Assembly: GCA_026545765.1 (NCBI GenBank)
Contig: CM048843.1
Span: forward strand, 16,707,200-16,771,199
Direction of reading: 5' to 3'
DNA length: 64,000 nt
Origin: Plantago major
Taxonomy: Eukaryota; Streptophyta; Magnoliopsida; Lamiales; Plantaginaceae
A program made the translations under genes and the position numbers. A model generated the notes under the pieces. The model did not search any database and had not been told where the DNA came from. It saw only the letters and a program-made list of their open reading frames with translations. Below are positions 36,353 to 47,698 of this stretch, piece after piece; position 1 is the first letter of the stretch; the number at the start of each line of letters is the position of its first letter.

Positions 36353-37450
36353 CACTACACAAAATGCGACATGGCGACGGATAGATCCGTCAGTGCCAAT
36401 ATCCGTCGCGCCTCAGCTGGCGACGGATCGGGCGACGGATAAAAAATCCGTCGCCCCCCTGGAGCTGTGGTGACGGATAAAAATCCATCGTCCAATTCGC
36501 GACGGATTGGACGACGGATTGACCTTTTTTTTAAAAAAAAAAAAAAATGATTATGGATCTATCCGTCGCCCCATTTTTTTTTTTTAAAAAAAAAATAAAA
36601 TCCGTATACGAATTTTTATATTCGTATACGGATTAATTCCGGCAGTGGTGGTGCGGTGGTGGCAGTGGTGGTGCGGTGGGTGTGGTGCAGGTGGTGGTGG
36701 GAGGTGGTGGTGGTGGAAGGGTGGTGGTGGTGGTGGAGGAGATGGTGGTGGTGGCAGGGTGGTGGTGCGGTGGTGGTGGGAGTAGAGAGGTGGTGGTGGT
36801 GGAGGAGGATGGTGGAGGAAAGGAGGTGGTGGAGGAGATGGTGGTGGTGGAGGATGGTGGTGGTGGCAGGGTGGTGGTGGTGGGAGGAGAGAGGTGGTGG
36901 TGGTGGTGGTGAGATGGTGGTGGAGGAAAGGAGGTGGTGGAGGAGATGGTGGTGGTGGAGGATGGTGGTGGTGGGAGGAGAAAGGTGGTGGTGGTGGGAG
37001 GAGAAAGGTGGTGGAGGAGATGGTGGTGGTGGAGGATGGTGGTGGTGGGAGGAGATGGTGGTGGTGGAGGATGGTGGTGGTGGGAGGAGAAAGGTGGTGG
37101 TGGGAGGAGGAGGAGAGGAGAAGTAGTGGAGAAAAGGAGGTGGTGGAGGAGATATATTATATTTTTTAGGTTTTAGCGGATAGATCTAGATCTATCCGTC
37201 GCTAATTTTTTTTTTTCCGGCCTTGTAGCGACGGATAAATCTATCCGTCGCTAAATTTTTTTTTTTTTTTTTTAATTTTGGTCAACGCTCTGTAGCGACG
37301 GATAATTTTATCCGTCGCTACAGAGCGACGGATAACCTTTATCCGTCGCCAAACGGGGCGACGGATTCCAAGTAGCGATCCGTCGCTACAGGGGCGACGG
37401 ATAAAATCCGTCGCCCCTTTCCGTCCCGTTACGGATGGATTCTTGTAGTG
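36353..37450. mobile_element. non-autonomous CACTA element, 1.1 kb, TSD GTC
   Basis: The left end is cactacacaaaatgcgac and the right end is ggattcttgtagtg, so the inverted ends are CACTACA. The 3-bp gtc occurs directly on each side (36350-36352 and 37451-37453). Both flanks are full of subterminal repeats of gcgacggat / atccgtcgc in both orientations, as expected for CACTA transposase binding. The centre is a purine-rich ggtggt tract. A palindrome around tccgtatacgaa / ttcgtatacgga lies at 36600-36633. No transposase. Confidence 0.9.
36640..37160 (+). repeat. about 520-bp G-rich ggtggt/ggagga tract
   Basis: The plus strand is almost free of C and is built of ggtggtggtgg, ggaggaggatgg and ggagaaagg units. 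All forward frames stay open as Trp-, Gly- or Val-rich low-complexity strings, which are artefacts. Dense runs of GG separated by T or A could form two-tetrad G-quadruplexes or purine triplexes. Confidence 0.85.
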
Positions 37451-37965
37451 GTCTTTGATTGTTTTAGGCAGTGAATAAAACTTGAAGCAACACTAACCTA
37501 ATTCTTCCCTCTTCTTCTTGGTGAATTACTCATCTTCTTAATTGATTAAAGCTTTTGTGGTTTTTTGGTTGTTGGAACTTGGAAGCGTCTGTTGTTTTAG
37601 GGGTTTTGTGACTGACTGTATTGACTAATTAGGGGTTTCGAAAATTTATGACTGAAATGATAATTTAAAAAATAAATGTAGATACTTGATAATAATATAA
37701 AATAGAGATTTAATGTGTAAATGTTTTTAAGTTGTCATGTATTTAGTATTTTATGTCATGCGTTTAGTATTCGTGTTTATATATATGGTTTTGTTCAATT
37801 TCACTAATTTATATTATGCGCTTTGCAACATGTAGGGGTTACTTCCGATGCAATGTTGAAGCGATTAGATCATGCATTTTATCACCTTACAATTTTTATA
37901 TGTTTCTCAACTTCAACATGTTATTATATACATTTATTCATTTCTTATTTTAATTGTTTTTTCAT

Positions 37966-37997
37966 GCCCCGTCGAGTATCGACGGGCCATTAACTAG
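37966..37997 (+). other. Helitron 1 3' end: hairpin plus CTAG
   Basis: gccccgtcga and tcgacgggc flank a 2-3-nt loop, then cattaactag. This is the Helitron replication terminator arrangement, and it is shared with 43698-43729. Confidence 0.85.
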
Positions 37998-40349
37998 TTA
38001 ATTTAATTATATCTATATCTATATAAAAAGAAGACATTCTCAAGTCTTGTGGTGAAACCATGTCATATGCTGACCTTGCAAAATCCTTGATTCTGATTGG
38101 TCGAAATTTGTTAGTGTTGGCCAAACGAAATGTTATGATTGGCTAGGAAAAAAATAAAAGATGACTGTATTCCTCCACCTCTTTTTGGTGCCCACACATC
38201 GACTCCTCAGAGTGACGCTTATTCTTTCATTTAATTCTTCAGCATATCGATGCCCAAATCTATCTTTGATATTAAAAGCAAACCAAGAGATATAAAGCAC
38301 ATTTTTAATTTACACCTAAATAAAATAATTAAGGGACCAAATCTAAAAAAGTCCATCAATAACAAACTTATTGAAAGACCGTATTTTGATTAATTAAGAC
38401 AAGGTGATGTAAAAAATACACTAAAGTGGAATTTTTTTTGTTGCTATATAATAGGATTAGGGCGAAGTGCAAAAATAGTGTTTTAATAGTTAATAGTATT
38501 GATTGAATTGCAAAAATAGTACTATAACTTGAAATCCAATGCACAAAAGTTCCTAAAAGAATCAAAAGTCATAAATACATCCTGAATTGCTATCGTAAAA
38601 ATATAGAATTATACATAAAAAACATATAAACAAATCAAATACAATATATGACAATCAATAATCACAAAATCTCCATAAATTAAAGACGGTTTTTAGATGA
38701 CTTATATAGAGACCTTATCTAAAGACCGACCTAAATCATCAAAAATATATATTAATCATACCGTTTATATTGTCAACAAAAATATGTTTTATCAAAAACA
38801 CCAATGTTGACCATGTATAACATCGATGATTTTGTTGACAATATAGATCTTTTAGATAAGTTAGAGACTTATTAATTTTATAAATATATTGATTTTGGAC
38901 AACAATTCTCTTCGAAATACATAAGTTTAATAATGAAGACATATGGTGTAATCTGCAGGATCAAATGACCTTCAATGGAAAAATAAACAAGTAGATTTGA
39001 ACAGCCGCCTAAATTGCCATATGAAAATAGAGTAACATATAGTTAGTTATATATAGATAAATTCAACGAAAAACAATATTTTCTGCATGTTGGGAAAAAC
39101 AACTTATACAGGTTTACGTTAGTATAAATTACAATATACATGTGTACGTAGCATAATCAATTTATTTGAGTTTTTTCACCATTTTTTTATAAAATCATTT
39201 TATTTCGAATTCTTATTGTTGGACAAATTCTATGTCATTTTTTTAGTCAATCATTTTCAATTTTGATCACAAATCATTCTTGAAGATAATAATTTAATAT
39301 TCAACAAAATTATGTTATAAAATATCATTTTTTACATTATTATTTTATGAATTTATTAACACATTTACCATTATATATAGTTTAAAAGTAAAATTTGGTC
39401 AAATTTTAAAATGGTTAAATAAAAAAATTCAAAATTTCAAAATTTTAAAGAAATGGTGGGAAACTTACTAAACTTTTTACAATTGATTACAAAACTATCA
39501 ACGTTGTATTTATATTTTTAATAAAATTACGTAAATAAATATGAATGGAAGTATCAAAATTTCATAGAGTTTAAAGATATTGAAAACTCTACTACTGTCG
39601 GATGTTTATTCTGGAGCAATCTTATGATTGGGGATCCACTAGGAAGCTTTCCGGTGTGCACATGGTGAGGATAAAGTGTGTAGAAATGGAAATGTGTTAG
39701 TTTTTAGGGCCAACGTCACACGGAGCCAGTGCATGAATCGTGTTGGTCCAAATGGTTGGGCGACCAATAAGGAGATGATGCGCTATATATGATATCAAAA
39801 GCGGGATAGGCCCCAAATCATACTCACATAGTATGAACTCCTCTGGATGATTCCAAAAAATAGATTATGTGAAGCTCCGGTCCAAATCAGATACACATGT
39901 GAGATATAGGTGTAGTGTAGCCCAAGTCATGAGCAACCGCGATGCCTATAAGCTAGGTAGGGTAATGGCTAGGTCGTTACAGGGTTATTACGTGATAAAT
40001 TTGTAAAATGACATTGCTCAACGCGATTATTCTACGATAACACTCATCATGTTCGGCATGACAACTATTCCGACAGGATTATTATGCGACAATTTAGAAC
40101 AATGATAGTGTTTCACAAGATTTTGCACAAATATTTCCATGTAATTTTGTTTATCTATTATCATAAATAAGAGTGAGGGGCATTTAAATGGGTATGGGGT
40201 TGAATCATATTTTAATTTCGTAGTCTATTCTTACAACCAATCTCTCTCACATGTTTACATCTACATCCCCACCCTTACTCAGTCAATAGTTTGTTGTATG
40301 TTGCGCTCTCTAGAGTTCGTAGCATGAAGGAACTGAAAGTATTTGTTTA

Positions 40350-43300
40350 AGATCAAGAGGCATATGGACGGTTGTTATGTATCGGCATGTGAAGCCATGT
40401 GGAGGATATTAGAATTCCCTATGCATTATAGGATTCCTGATTTTGAGTGATTGCCGTTTGATTTGGAGAATGAGCAGTTTGTTCCCTTCAAAGATGGCAA
40501 ATACATGCTAGATGTCGTCAACAAAGCCACTGTCAAACAATCGTAGTTCCTGCAGTGGTTCGAGCTGAACAAAGTAGATCCTCGGGCCCTAAGAAGGCAT
40601 CTTTGAGGTTCCTCGATATTATTGTTGGAAAAATGATCATAGAATATGGCCCCATAGAAATTCAAAGAAACATGTCGTCCGTAGAATGTATAATGGTCCA
40701 ATGCCGACTGGGGACATGTACTACATTAGACTTATGCTCAATCATGTTAGGGATGTGCCATGTGCTTCGAGAATGTTAGAACTGTCAACGGGTTCTGCAC
40801 GAGTCTCACAAGGATGCATGTGGGGCTATGGGTCTCTTATTCGATTATGGAGAGTATATTAGTAGTTTGGAAGGGGCAAGGTATGGGGATTTGCGAGTTT
40901 CCTACGCCATTTTTTCGTAATTAAATATTATATAGTCCATTCAAACATCTAATAGCAATCAATTTGAATTTTGTATGTAATTGTCATGTAACAATAGTGA
41001 ATTTTCCATGTAGGTAGGAAGCTCATCGATGAACAAATTAAAAACATTTCTCTCATGGAAGTAGATAAGTTACTGAAGAGAAACTACAACATTCCAAGAT
41101 CATTTGACGGTATGCCTGTGCTGGACGAGTCTGTTATAGACAATGCGACAAGACCATTCATTTTGGATGAGAAGTGTTATGACAGAGTTGCAATGATAGT
41201 AGATTATGATGGTTTGTACCCAGGATTGATTGATGAACAACGTGGAATATATGAGAAAATTATGTCAATCGTCGATGGTCAAAATGCCGGAGTATTCTTC
41301 TTATATGGCCGCGGAGGGACCGAAAAAACCTTTTTTTATGGAGAATGTTATACTCTGGTTTGAGGGCTAGAGGAGATATTGTACTTCCAGTGGTATAGCA
41401 TCACTCCTTCTTCCTAAGGGTAGGACGATGCATTCGAGATTCGGGATACCATTGTGATTTCACAAGGACTCAACATGCAATAAGCTCAAACATGATTCAG
41501 AGGTGACATGACTACTCAAGGCAACTCGACTTATTTGTGAGAGGAGGCTCCCATGACAAACCGATATTATTTTGAAGCGCTTAATAGGAGTTTAAGAGAT
41601 GTGATGGTCCATTCAGATGAGCCATTTGGTGTGGTGTGGTTATTTTATTCGGTGGGGAATTGAGAAAAAACTTTTACCCGTTATTCCAGGAGGAAGTAGG
41701 TATGATAAGTATGATATTGTGAGCGCCGCTATATGCTCATCTAGGATATGGATGCATGTGAGGTGCTTTGACTGACAAATAATATGAGATGAAGGTAAAT
41801 GGCACGTCGTATCTATATACCACGTATACGTTTTCCATATTCAACTTGTCTTTTCTAACGTCCTACAGAGTCCGGTTTTTCATCTTTCGAGATTCAAGAT
41901 GAAAGAATTTACTGAGTGGATACTACATGTCGTGATGGCACTTCGGTGAAGCTAATTACAGTGAGGTTGATATCAAGATCCCCGAATATTTAATTATTCG
42001 AGAACTAAGTCATCCAATTCCAACCATTGTCGATAGTACATAGCCTTCGTTCTTGGATCATTTAGCCGATCCATCAATTGACCCTGAATATTTCACCATT
42101 GGGTTATCCTTGCACCTACAAATGAAATAATTGATGAGATAAATCAATTTGTCATGTCGAAGATGTCCGAAGATAGTGTTGAATATTTGAGCGCGGATAG
42201 TAGGGCTGAGCACCGTGTTAGACCCGAACTGGCTCCGAATGGACCAGATGATAGATGGTCACCCGTTCTCAATCCGAAACTTGGACCTGTTTGAACGGGT
42301 TCGGCCTGGAACGGATCAAGTAAATTCGGGTAGATCCGGGCTAGACGTATTCTAGCCAGGTTTACCTTTTGACTGAATTTTTTTAAAAAAATCAAATTGC
42401 TAAGCACCAGAAGTATATGACTGTCATCACTCATGAGAATACAAGAGTAGTAAAGTAGCAAGACTAGGTTTATCAATCAAATCCCATCATTTCTTTGGGA
42501 TTATCAATTATGTGAAAGAATTCATGATGCCCCATAGCCAAGACATCAATATCGACAAGAGAGTGGAACAGATTAGTGGCGGAGGTGAGGCGCGAGAGTG
42601 GTGGAGTAGTAGGAGAAATATACTAGAAGGAGGCGCCGTAGACAGAGGCGACAAACGTGAGGAGGAGCGACATGAGTAAGGGCTGAGGAGCGGCCGTTTG
42701 GGTCTTCTTAGGATATGTGATTATGTTTTTGTGTTGTGTGTAGTTATGAATTAGGGAATGAGTGACTAGGGTAAGGAGGAATAAATATGTATTGTATATT
42801 TTTAATGCATTACTTTTACAGGGCTGGCCCGGTCCGAGTTAGAACCCGAATTTTGAGAAGACATAAACCCGAATACCACATCAAATTTATTGGTCCGGGT
42901 CCGGTCCGTTTATGCTCAGCCTTAGGAAGATGACAATGAGAACGGTCTCGAAGATGTTTTCACTGTAGATTTATCAACATCATTAATTACTCTGGATTGC
43001 CGAACCATATAATTGTCCTGAAGGTTGCGTGTATGATAATGCTTCTAAGGAATATTGATCAGGCTTCCGGTCAATAGCACAAGGCTTATAGTTACTAATC
43101 TTTGGAAACATATCATCGAGACAAAGATGATATCTGGAATCAACGCGGGCCAAAAGGTTTTCATTCTGAGGATGATGATGACCCCATCCGACGAGACGGA
43201 GTTCCCTATCAATTTTGATAGGAGACATTTCCCATATCTGTCTGATTTGCTATGACTATAAACAAGAGTTAAGGATAATCTTTCTCATACAACAGCCTCT

Positions 43301-43440
43301 ACCTCCCATCACCAGTATTCTACCATGGTCAATTATATGTTACTCTCTCTAGAGTTACCAAGGGATTGAAGATATTGATTTCCACGAAGAGGGTACATGA
43401 CAATCAATTAACGTGGTATAAAAAGAAGTGTTCGAAAAAG
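40350..43440 (+). pseudogene. PIF1-type Helitron helicase remnant of Helitron 2
   Basis: Read across frames it follows a Helitron helicase: near 40350-40900 YVSACEAMW-like, LPFDLENEQ, KDGKYMLDVVNKATVKQS and FLQWFELNKVDPRA; 41055-41363 the longest frame, with LYPGLIDEQRGIYEKIM and the P-loop as YGRGGTEKT, where the family has GxGGTGKT, so a P-loop glycine is replaced by glutamate; 41690-41760 ICSSRIW; 42100-42200 LAPTNEIIDEINQFVMSKM and VEYLSADS; then, after a hAT-like insertion, RLIVTNLWKHIIETKM near 43085. Many stops and shifts. Dead. Confidence 0.85.
42201..42924. mobile_element. hAT-like non-autonomous element in the Helitron 2 helicase
   Basis: The left end tagggctgagca is matched by the inverted right end tgctcagcctta. 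The paralogous site in Helitron 1 (about 35140-35165) is uninterrupted, which confirms an insertion. Its interior is rich in short ggtccgggtccgg-type runs. An 8-bp duplication is not clear, so the class is inferred from the ends. Confidence 0.7.
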
Positions 43441-43697
43441 TATGAGGTGAATTTATCGTTTATGTGTATCAAATTTAGAAACTTTTTCTTTTAACACCAA
43501 CCAGATTTTACATATGTGTGTGTTCAATTTCACTAATTCACATCTTGCACTTTTTTTACAGGTATGAATGACTTCCGATGCAATGTTGACGAGATTTGAT
43601 TATGCATTTTTTACATTATAGTTTTTATATGTTTTTTCTCAACTTCGATATGTTATTATAAAATCTATTAATTTTTTATTTTTAGTTTTGTCACCAT

Positions 43698-43729
43698 GCC
43701 CCGTCCAGTATCGACGGGCCATTGACTAG
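43698..43729 (+). other. Helitron 2 3' end: hairpin plus CTAG
   Basis: The arms are gccccgtcca and tcgacgggc with one mispair, followed by cattgactag. Near-identical to the end of Helitron 1. Confidence 0.85.
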
Positions 43730-44029
43730 TATATGAATAAAACATGCCATTTGTCTGCTGTCATTGCTTATACTGTTATACAATATATCTCTAAACTGAT
43801 TTCTCGCGTTTCCTTTTTTTTTTTTCGTGAGAAGTATAGTATATATTATCCCTATATATATATATGTAGAGCATAATTTGATTAATTGATCCATTGTGGA
43901 TTTACTGCTAGCTGTTAATCGTTTGCACTTTGCAGTATGTATTTTTACACTAGTACGTATGCAAGTTATTTGATGATAAATTAAAATGTTTATGTCTAAA
44001 TTAGTTCATGAGATGTATTTCTAGGGTAA

Positions 44030-44228
44030 GTTTTTTTTGGATGAATTAAAATTTATTACTCCACAGACCATAAGAAATGTTCCAACAAAATACACCAGAA
44101 AAGTACAAGAAGAACCAGTACAATGCCTCAAACAAAACTAACAGTCAAACAAAACAGAGTCCAGCAAAACAAGAAAAACACGATCACCCACACAAAAGCG
44201 ATCCAAGCCCAACCGGGAATTGGATCGC
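44030..44228 (-). mobile_element. 5'-truncated LINE/retroposon tail with 12-bp TSD
   Basis: tttctagggtaa at 44018-44029 is repeated exactly at 44229-44240. The insert starts with a short T-run (a poly(A) tail on the minus strand), followed by ggatgaattaaaatttatta and about 190 bp ending ggaattggatcgc. This is the structure of a 5'-truncated L1-type insertion. No protein motif remains. Confidence 0.8.
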
Positions 44229-44730
44229 TTTCTAGGGTAAAGTGTGTTGGGAATTGAGATGGACAAACTTGTTGGGCACTTCTAAGGTCCGACTACATTT
44301 GTACAACTTAACATACACCCATCTTAATTATACTCGTTTTTTACCGTTAGATCACTTGTACATACAAATTATATTTTAAGTTGTACTCAATCTTGACCGT
44401 TCACGTGATTGTAAAAATTATACAATGGCAATCCGTGTAAATTTTACTATACAAAATGGGTTATAATGTCATTATGTGGCTTTTATATTCATATAAATTA
44501 TAAATTAAATTTAACAATAAAAAAAATATTAATGTTAATTCTAACCAGACAACAATGTTCTTCCACCAGAATTCTATGAACCCTAATCTCCAATTTCATT
44601 AGCTTTTCAATTTTCAACCAATTCAATCTACAAAATCAATTCCATAACCGTCCTCAATTCCATTCACCCTTCTCGCAATTTTTCAAGAGTAGAACAGCAT
44701 GGCTCTTCTTCTATACATTGGCAGGGACTG

Positions 44731-44844
44731 ATGACGCTCTCTGCCGCCGACCTTATTCGTGAAAAGAGCCACTTTGCCAGGGCAGGCAATCAATTACATC
44801 AACTTTTCGATAGAGAAGAACAAGTATTGGAATCTCTAGTTTAA
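44731..44844 (+). other. 37-codon open frame, possible gene fragment
   Basis: ATG to TAA, starting MTLSAADLIREKSHFARAGN and ending REEQVLESLV. It is preceded by a pyrimidine-rich leader-like stretch (44570-44700). The composition is coding-like (helical, charged), but I do not recognise the family. It may be the first exon of a host gene captured by the surrounding element, or chance. Confidence 0.3.
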
Positions 44845-45074
44845 TACGTTGAATACAATTCTTCATCTTTTTGTATGTGTGATAATTAGGGTTGATAATA
44901 TTGGAAAAGAAAACGTTGTTGAATGTAATATATATAATAAAATTGGTGATCTATCTCAATAAAGAGTCATGTCACATGTGCAAAATTATATGTGGGCATG
45001 TCTCTTTGAATTTCATGGAGTTTCATTCACATTAAATAAATAAAAAATAGTAATTTAGAAGTGTACTATATATT

Positions 45075-45480
45075 TTTGGTATGTTAAATGTATAAATAGT
45101 TTTTATTAAATCACATATAATTTTATCTGTAAAACTCCGAAAAATATTTTGAACATATATTTGGATTCACCGCGACAAGACGAATCCATAGACACCAATC
45201 TTATATATTATTATCAATTAAATAAATTATTTATAATATTAAAATAAAAAATCAAATTGTTAAATGAGATCTATTAAAAATAACCCATTGAACATTTTAT
45301 TCTTGACAATGCAATGCACCTTATAACTTCCACTATTTATATTCTTAGTATGTTCACTACATATATTTTTTATTAAATCACATATAACTATATCTGCAAA
45401 ACTTCGAAAAATATTTTGAACATATATTTGGATTCATCGCGACGAAACGAATCCATAGACACCAATAATTATAAGATATA
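45075..45480. repeat. tandem pair of a Helitron-associated subterminal repeat
   Basis: Two copies (about 45075-45212 and 45320-45463) share ttttattaaatcacatataa, aaaatattttgaacatatat and gaatccatagacaccaa. The same block occurs near the 5' end of Helitron 1 at about 29210-29340. A block tctatctcaataaagag near 44954 looks like a Helitron 5' end upstream of them. The gattca...gaatcc arms can form a small hairpin. Confidence 0.65.
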
Positions 45481-46682
45481 AATTGAAAAAAAAAGTGTTG
45501 AATATTTGAGTAGCATAGAATTTTGAGATTGCATATATGAATTAAGAATAAAGGTAATTACTGGTAATCTATATACTATTATATAAAGGTCAGTTTTTAT
45601 TCTCTCATCTACATATGCTAGAGGACTGAGAACGCCTGTGGAACTTTACCTTCTTTTTTTTTTTTTTTTTTTTTTTGTATTTTTAACCTTTCATTATGTT
45701 CATTTGGAAAGTTTGTACAATGCCTTTAATGGGATAGATCCTTTTTTATTGCATGTGTGTCGTCTATGAGATGTTCCTAATTAGTGCATGATTAGTGTGA
45801 CATAAATTGTGTCAATTGTTCATGCCACCTGTCCGGTTATCCATAAAAAAAATGTAACAATCCATCATTGATTGTGTTAAATCCAGAGCAACATTTATTA
45901 TATACAAATCAATGTGTTAATAGATTAATTAATGATTAATGTGATTGCTCTCTATGTAACAAGTGTTGCTCTCAATTTAACACTACACATATTAGACCCT
46001 ATCTCCAACCACATCCACTCTCTCAAGTTCAACAAATTTGTGGAGTTAACACCAGTTATAAATCTATTTTTCAAAAGGTTCCATATTTTGAAAACAATAA
46101 AGGTTGTATTATATTGAATTTCAAAATTTTCAAATTCTATTTCGTGAAGGGTGTTGCCACTCTCAAGTCTGAATTGTTTTTCTGGTAGATTAATGTTGCG
46201 AATAATTTTGACGTAGTTATGGATTTTGTGTTATTTATCTCATTAATTAAATATTTTGGCGTTTTTTCCCCTTGATCCATAAACCGATTAGTGTTGTTTA
46301 GCCGACTCATTCGTCTCCCTTTTTCTATGGAGAGGTTTAGATTATATTTACATTTAGCTTATCCTATATTCAACTTTGAAAAATCTCTCAGTCTCTTTTA
46401 TTTATGTCCAGTCATGTATCTGTACTTTATGAAAATTTAAACGAAATTGATTTAGTCTAATAACAAAAGTAGGCTCACAACAAATTTGGAAACTCGATTC
46501 GATTGGTAAACTCAACTCAAAGAATGAGATAAATCCAACTCATGAACTGAATTAGGTAATCAACAAATTTTCCAATTGAGTGAGCAAACCAACTCCAAGA
46601 AGGAGATAATTCCAAATTGGAAATTCAATTTGAATGGTGACGAATGATATAATTCCAACTTGGAAAATTAATTCAATGTGGG
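45481..46682. other. gene-free stretch
   Basis: No exon is recognised. A Helitron-like 5' end (tctatatactattatataaa) starts near 45568, without an identified partner end. A T-run of about 22 lies near 45656. About 46490-46680 holds degenerate repeats of ggagataattccaactt type. Confidence 0.4.
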
Positions 46683-46860
46683 GAGTCATAAGGTGGTCGA
46701 GTGGTAAGGGAGTTGTAGGTACAAGCGTGGGGGGATTTGATCGAGCGCAAGTGGCGTGATTTTCTCCGAAATTGAGTATTATTTTTTCGAATGGAGTCTT
46801 GTGTTCTCTGAATTGAGTTATTATATAGTTATTTATCATCGATTGTAATTGCCTTATTTT
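46683..46860 (+). mobile_element. candidate tRNA-derived SINE fragment
   Basis: tggtcgagtggt near 46693 fits an RNA polymerase III A box, and ggggatttgatcgagc near 46733 is a weakened B box at normal spacing. The cloverleaf is not complete, so this is not a tRNA gene. No tail or target duplication was confirmed. Confidence 0.45.
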
Positions 46861-47698
46861 CAAACGGGTCAGACGAGTTGATTTTAGTAAACACCTATCC
46901 GATGATTTACCTGTTAATAATTATCGGGTTCAGGTCGTATACATGTAAATGACCATAACCAACATGAATTAACCCTTTAGTTTCAAACGGGTTTGATTAA
47001 GTTGGACCTTAACCATTTAAAAGCTAGACCTAGGAAAATATAGAGTAATTCAGGAAACGATAATTCTAAAAAAAAGAAAAAAGGAAACGATAAGATTATG
47101 GAATCCCATTGGTTGCGCTGGAGATGCGCGTCTGTTTGAAATCAACGTCAATGAAGGAACACCTACACTCATTTAATTGACATTTTCACCAGATTACACG
47201 AACTTGCTACGGGCCATAACCAACATTGTCTACAAACAAATTATTTTGCACCTTTTAAGGTATAAATACATCATTATAATGCTAACTTAGGCTTCATTTG
47301 GTTTGAGGAAAAATGGGAAAAGAAAAAGAATAGGGGAAAATAAGATTTTAAAGGAAAATGTGTTAGGGAAAACATCTTTCCTTATTTTGTTTTCTGCTGA
47401 GTTTGAATTACAACTAATATATGAACTTTTTATTTGCTTTGCAGTCGATTAAATTCAATTATGAGCATGTATTTTTGTTAGTTTGAGTACTCTAATTATG
47501 TCGATTGAATTATCCTCTTTCTGGTATATTATTAAAAGTAAATTATTCCGTGGCGATGGGTTAGTACTAGTGATTAATGAATATTCAAATTTTTGTTTTT
47601 GATTTATCATATTTCAATTTTGTTTTTATTTTAAGATTGAATATGTAATATATTTAATTTGATAGGTTATGACGTTACAATCCGTTTATATATCTATA
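46861..47698. other. gene-free stretch
   Basis: No exon is recognised. Near 46865-46990 repeated acgggt / gggtt motifs resemble hAT-MITE interiors but have no ends. The rest is AT-rich. Confidence 0.35.

Larger units (their letters stand above)
35735..37770. mobile_element. TIR element in Helitron 1 that hosts a CACTA element
   Basis: Helitron 2 lacks this segment: its sequence passes from the helicase C-terminus directly to ttcaatttcactaatt, while Helitron 1 has about 2 kb extra. The extra part is bounded by inverted repeats of about 45 bp (left gttaaacgtaggacaataaa, actaaacgcaggacaactta; right, on the other strand, actaaacgcatgacataaaa, actaaatacatgacaactta). Without the CACTA insertion it is about 0.94 kb. 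A clean target duplication was not found. Confidence 0.65.
29008..37997 (+). mobile_element. Helitron 1, about 9.0 kb, with nested insertions
   Basis: The 5' end tctgtaactatatgaaaata starts at 29008 after an A. It is similar to the 5' end of Helitron 2, including the downstream block caagtcttgtggt / caagccttgtggt. The 3' end is a GC-rich hairpin (ccccgtcga / tcgacgggg type) followed by ccattaaCTAG, ending at 37997 before a T. TC start, CTAG end, hairpin, A/T insertion site and lack of target duplication all fit Helitrons. Inside are Helitron-type helicase remnants plus a Mutator-like element, a Stowaway-like MITE, a TIR element and a CACTA element. Confidence 0.85.
38012..43729 (+). mobile_element. 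Helitron 2, about 5.7 kb
   Basis: The 5' end tctatatctatataaaaag starts at 38012 after an A, only 14 AT-rich bases after the end of Helitron 1. The 3' end is the hairpin gccccgtcca / tcgacgggc followed by cattgaCTAG at 43729, before a T. Its 5' and 3' ends and its helicase remnant are close relatives of those of Helitron 1. A hAT-like element is inserted at 42201-42924. Confidence 0.85.

Noticed and set aside
36656-37176. Overlapping Trp/Gly/Val-rich open frames
   Set aside because: They are products of the ggtggt tract in three frames. Low complexity, no start context, inside a CACTA element.
46683-46760. tRNA gene
   Set aside because: A- and B-box-like motifs are present, but there is no acceptor stem or cloverleaf pairing.
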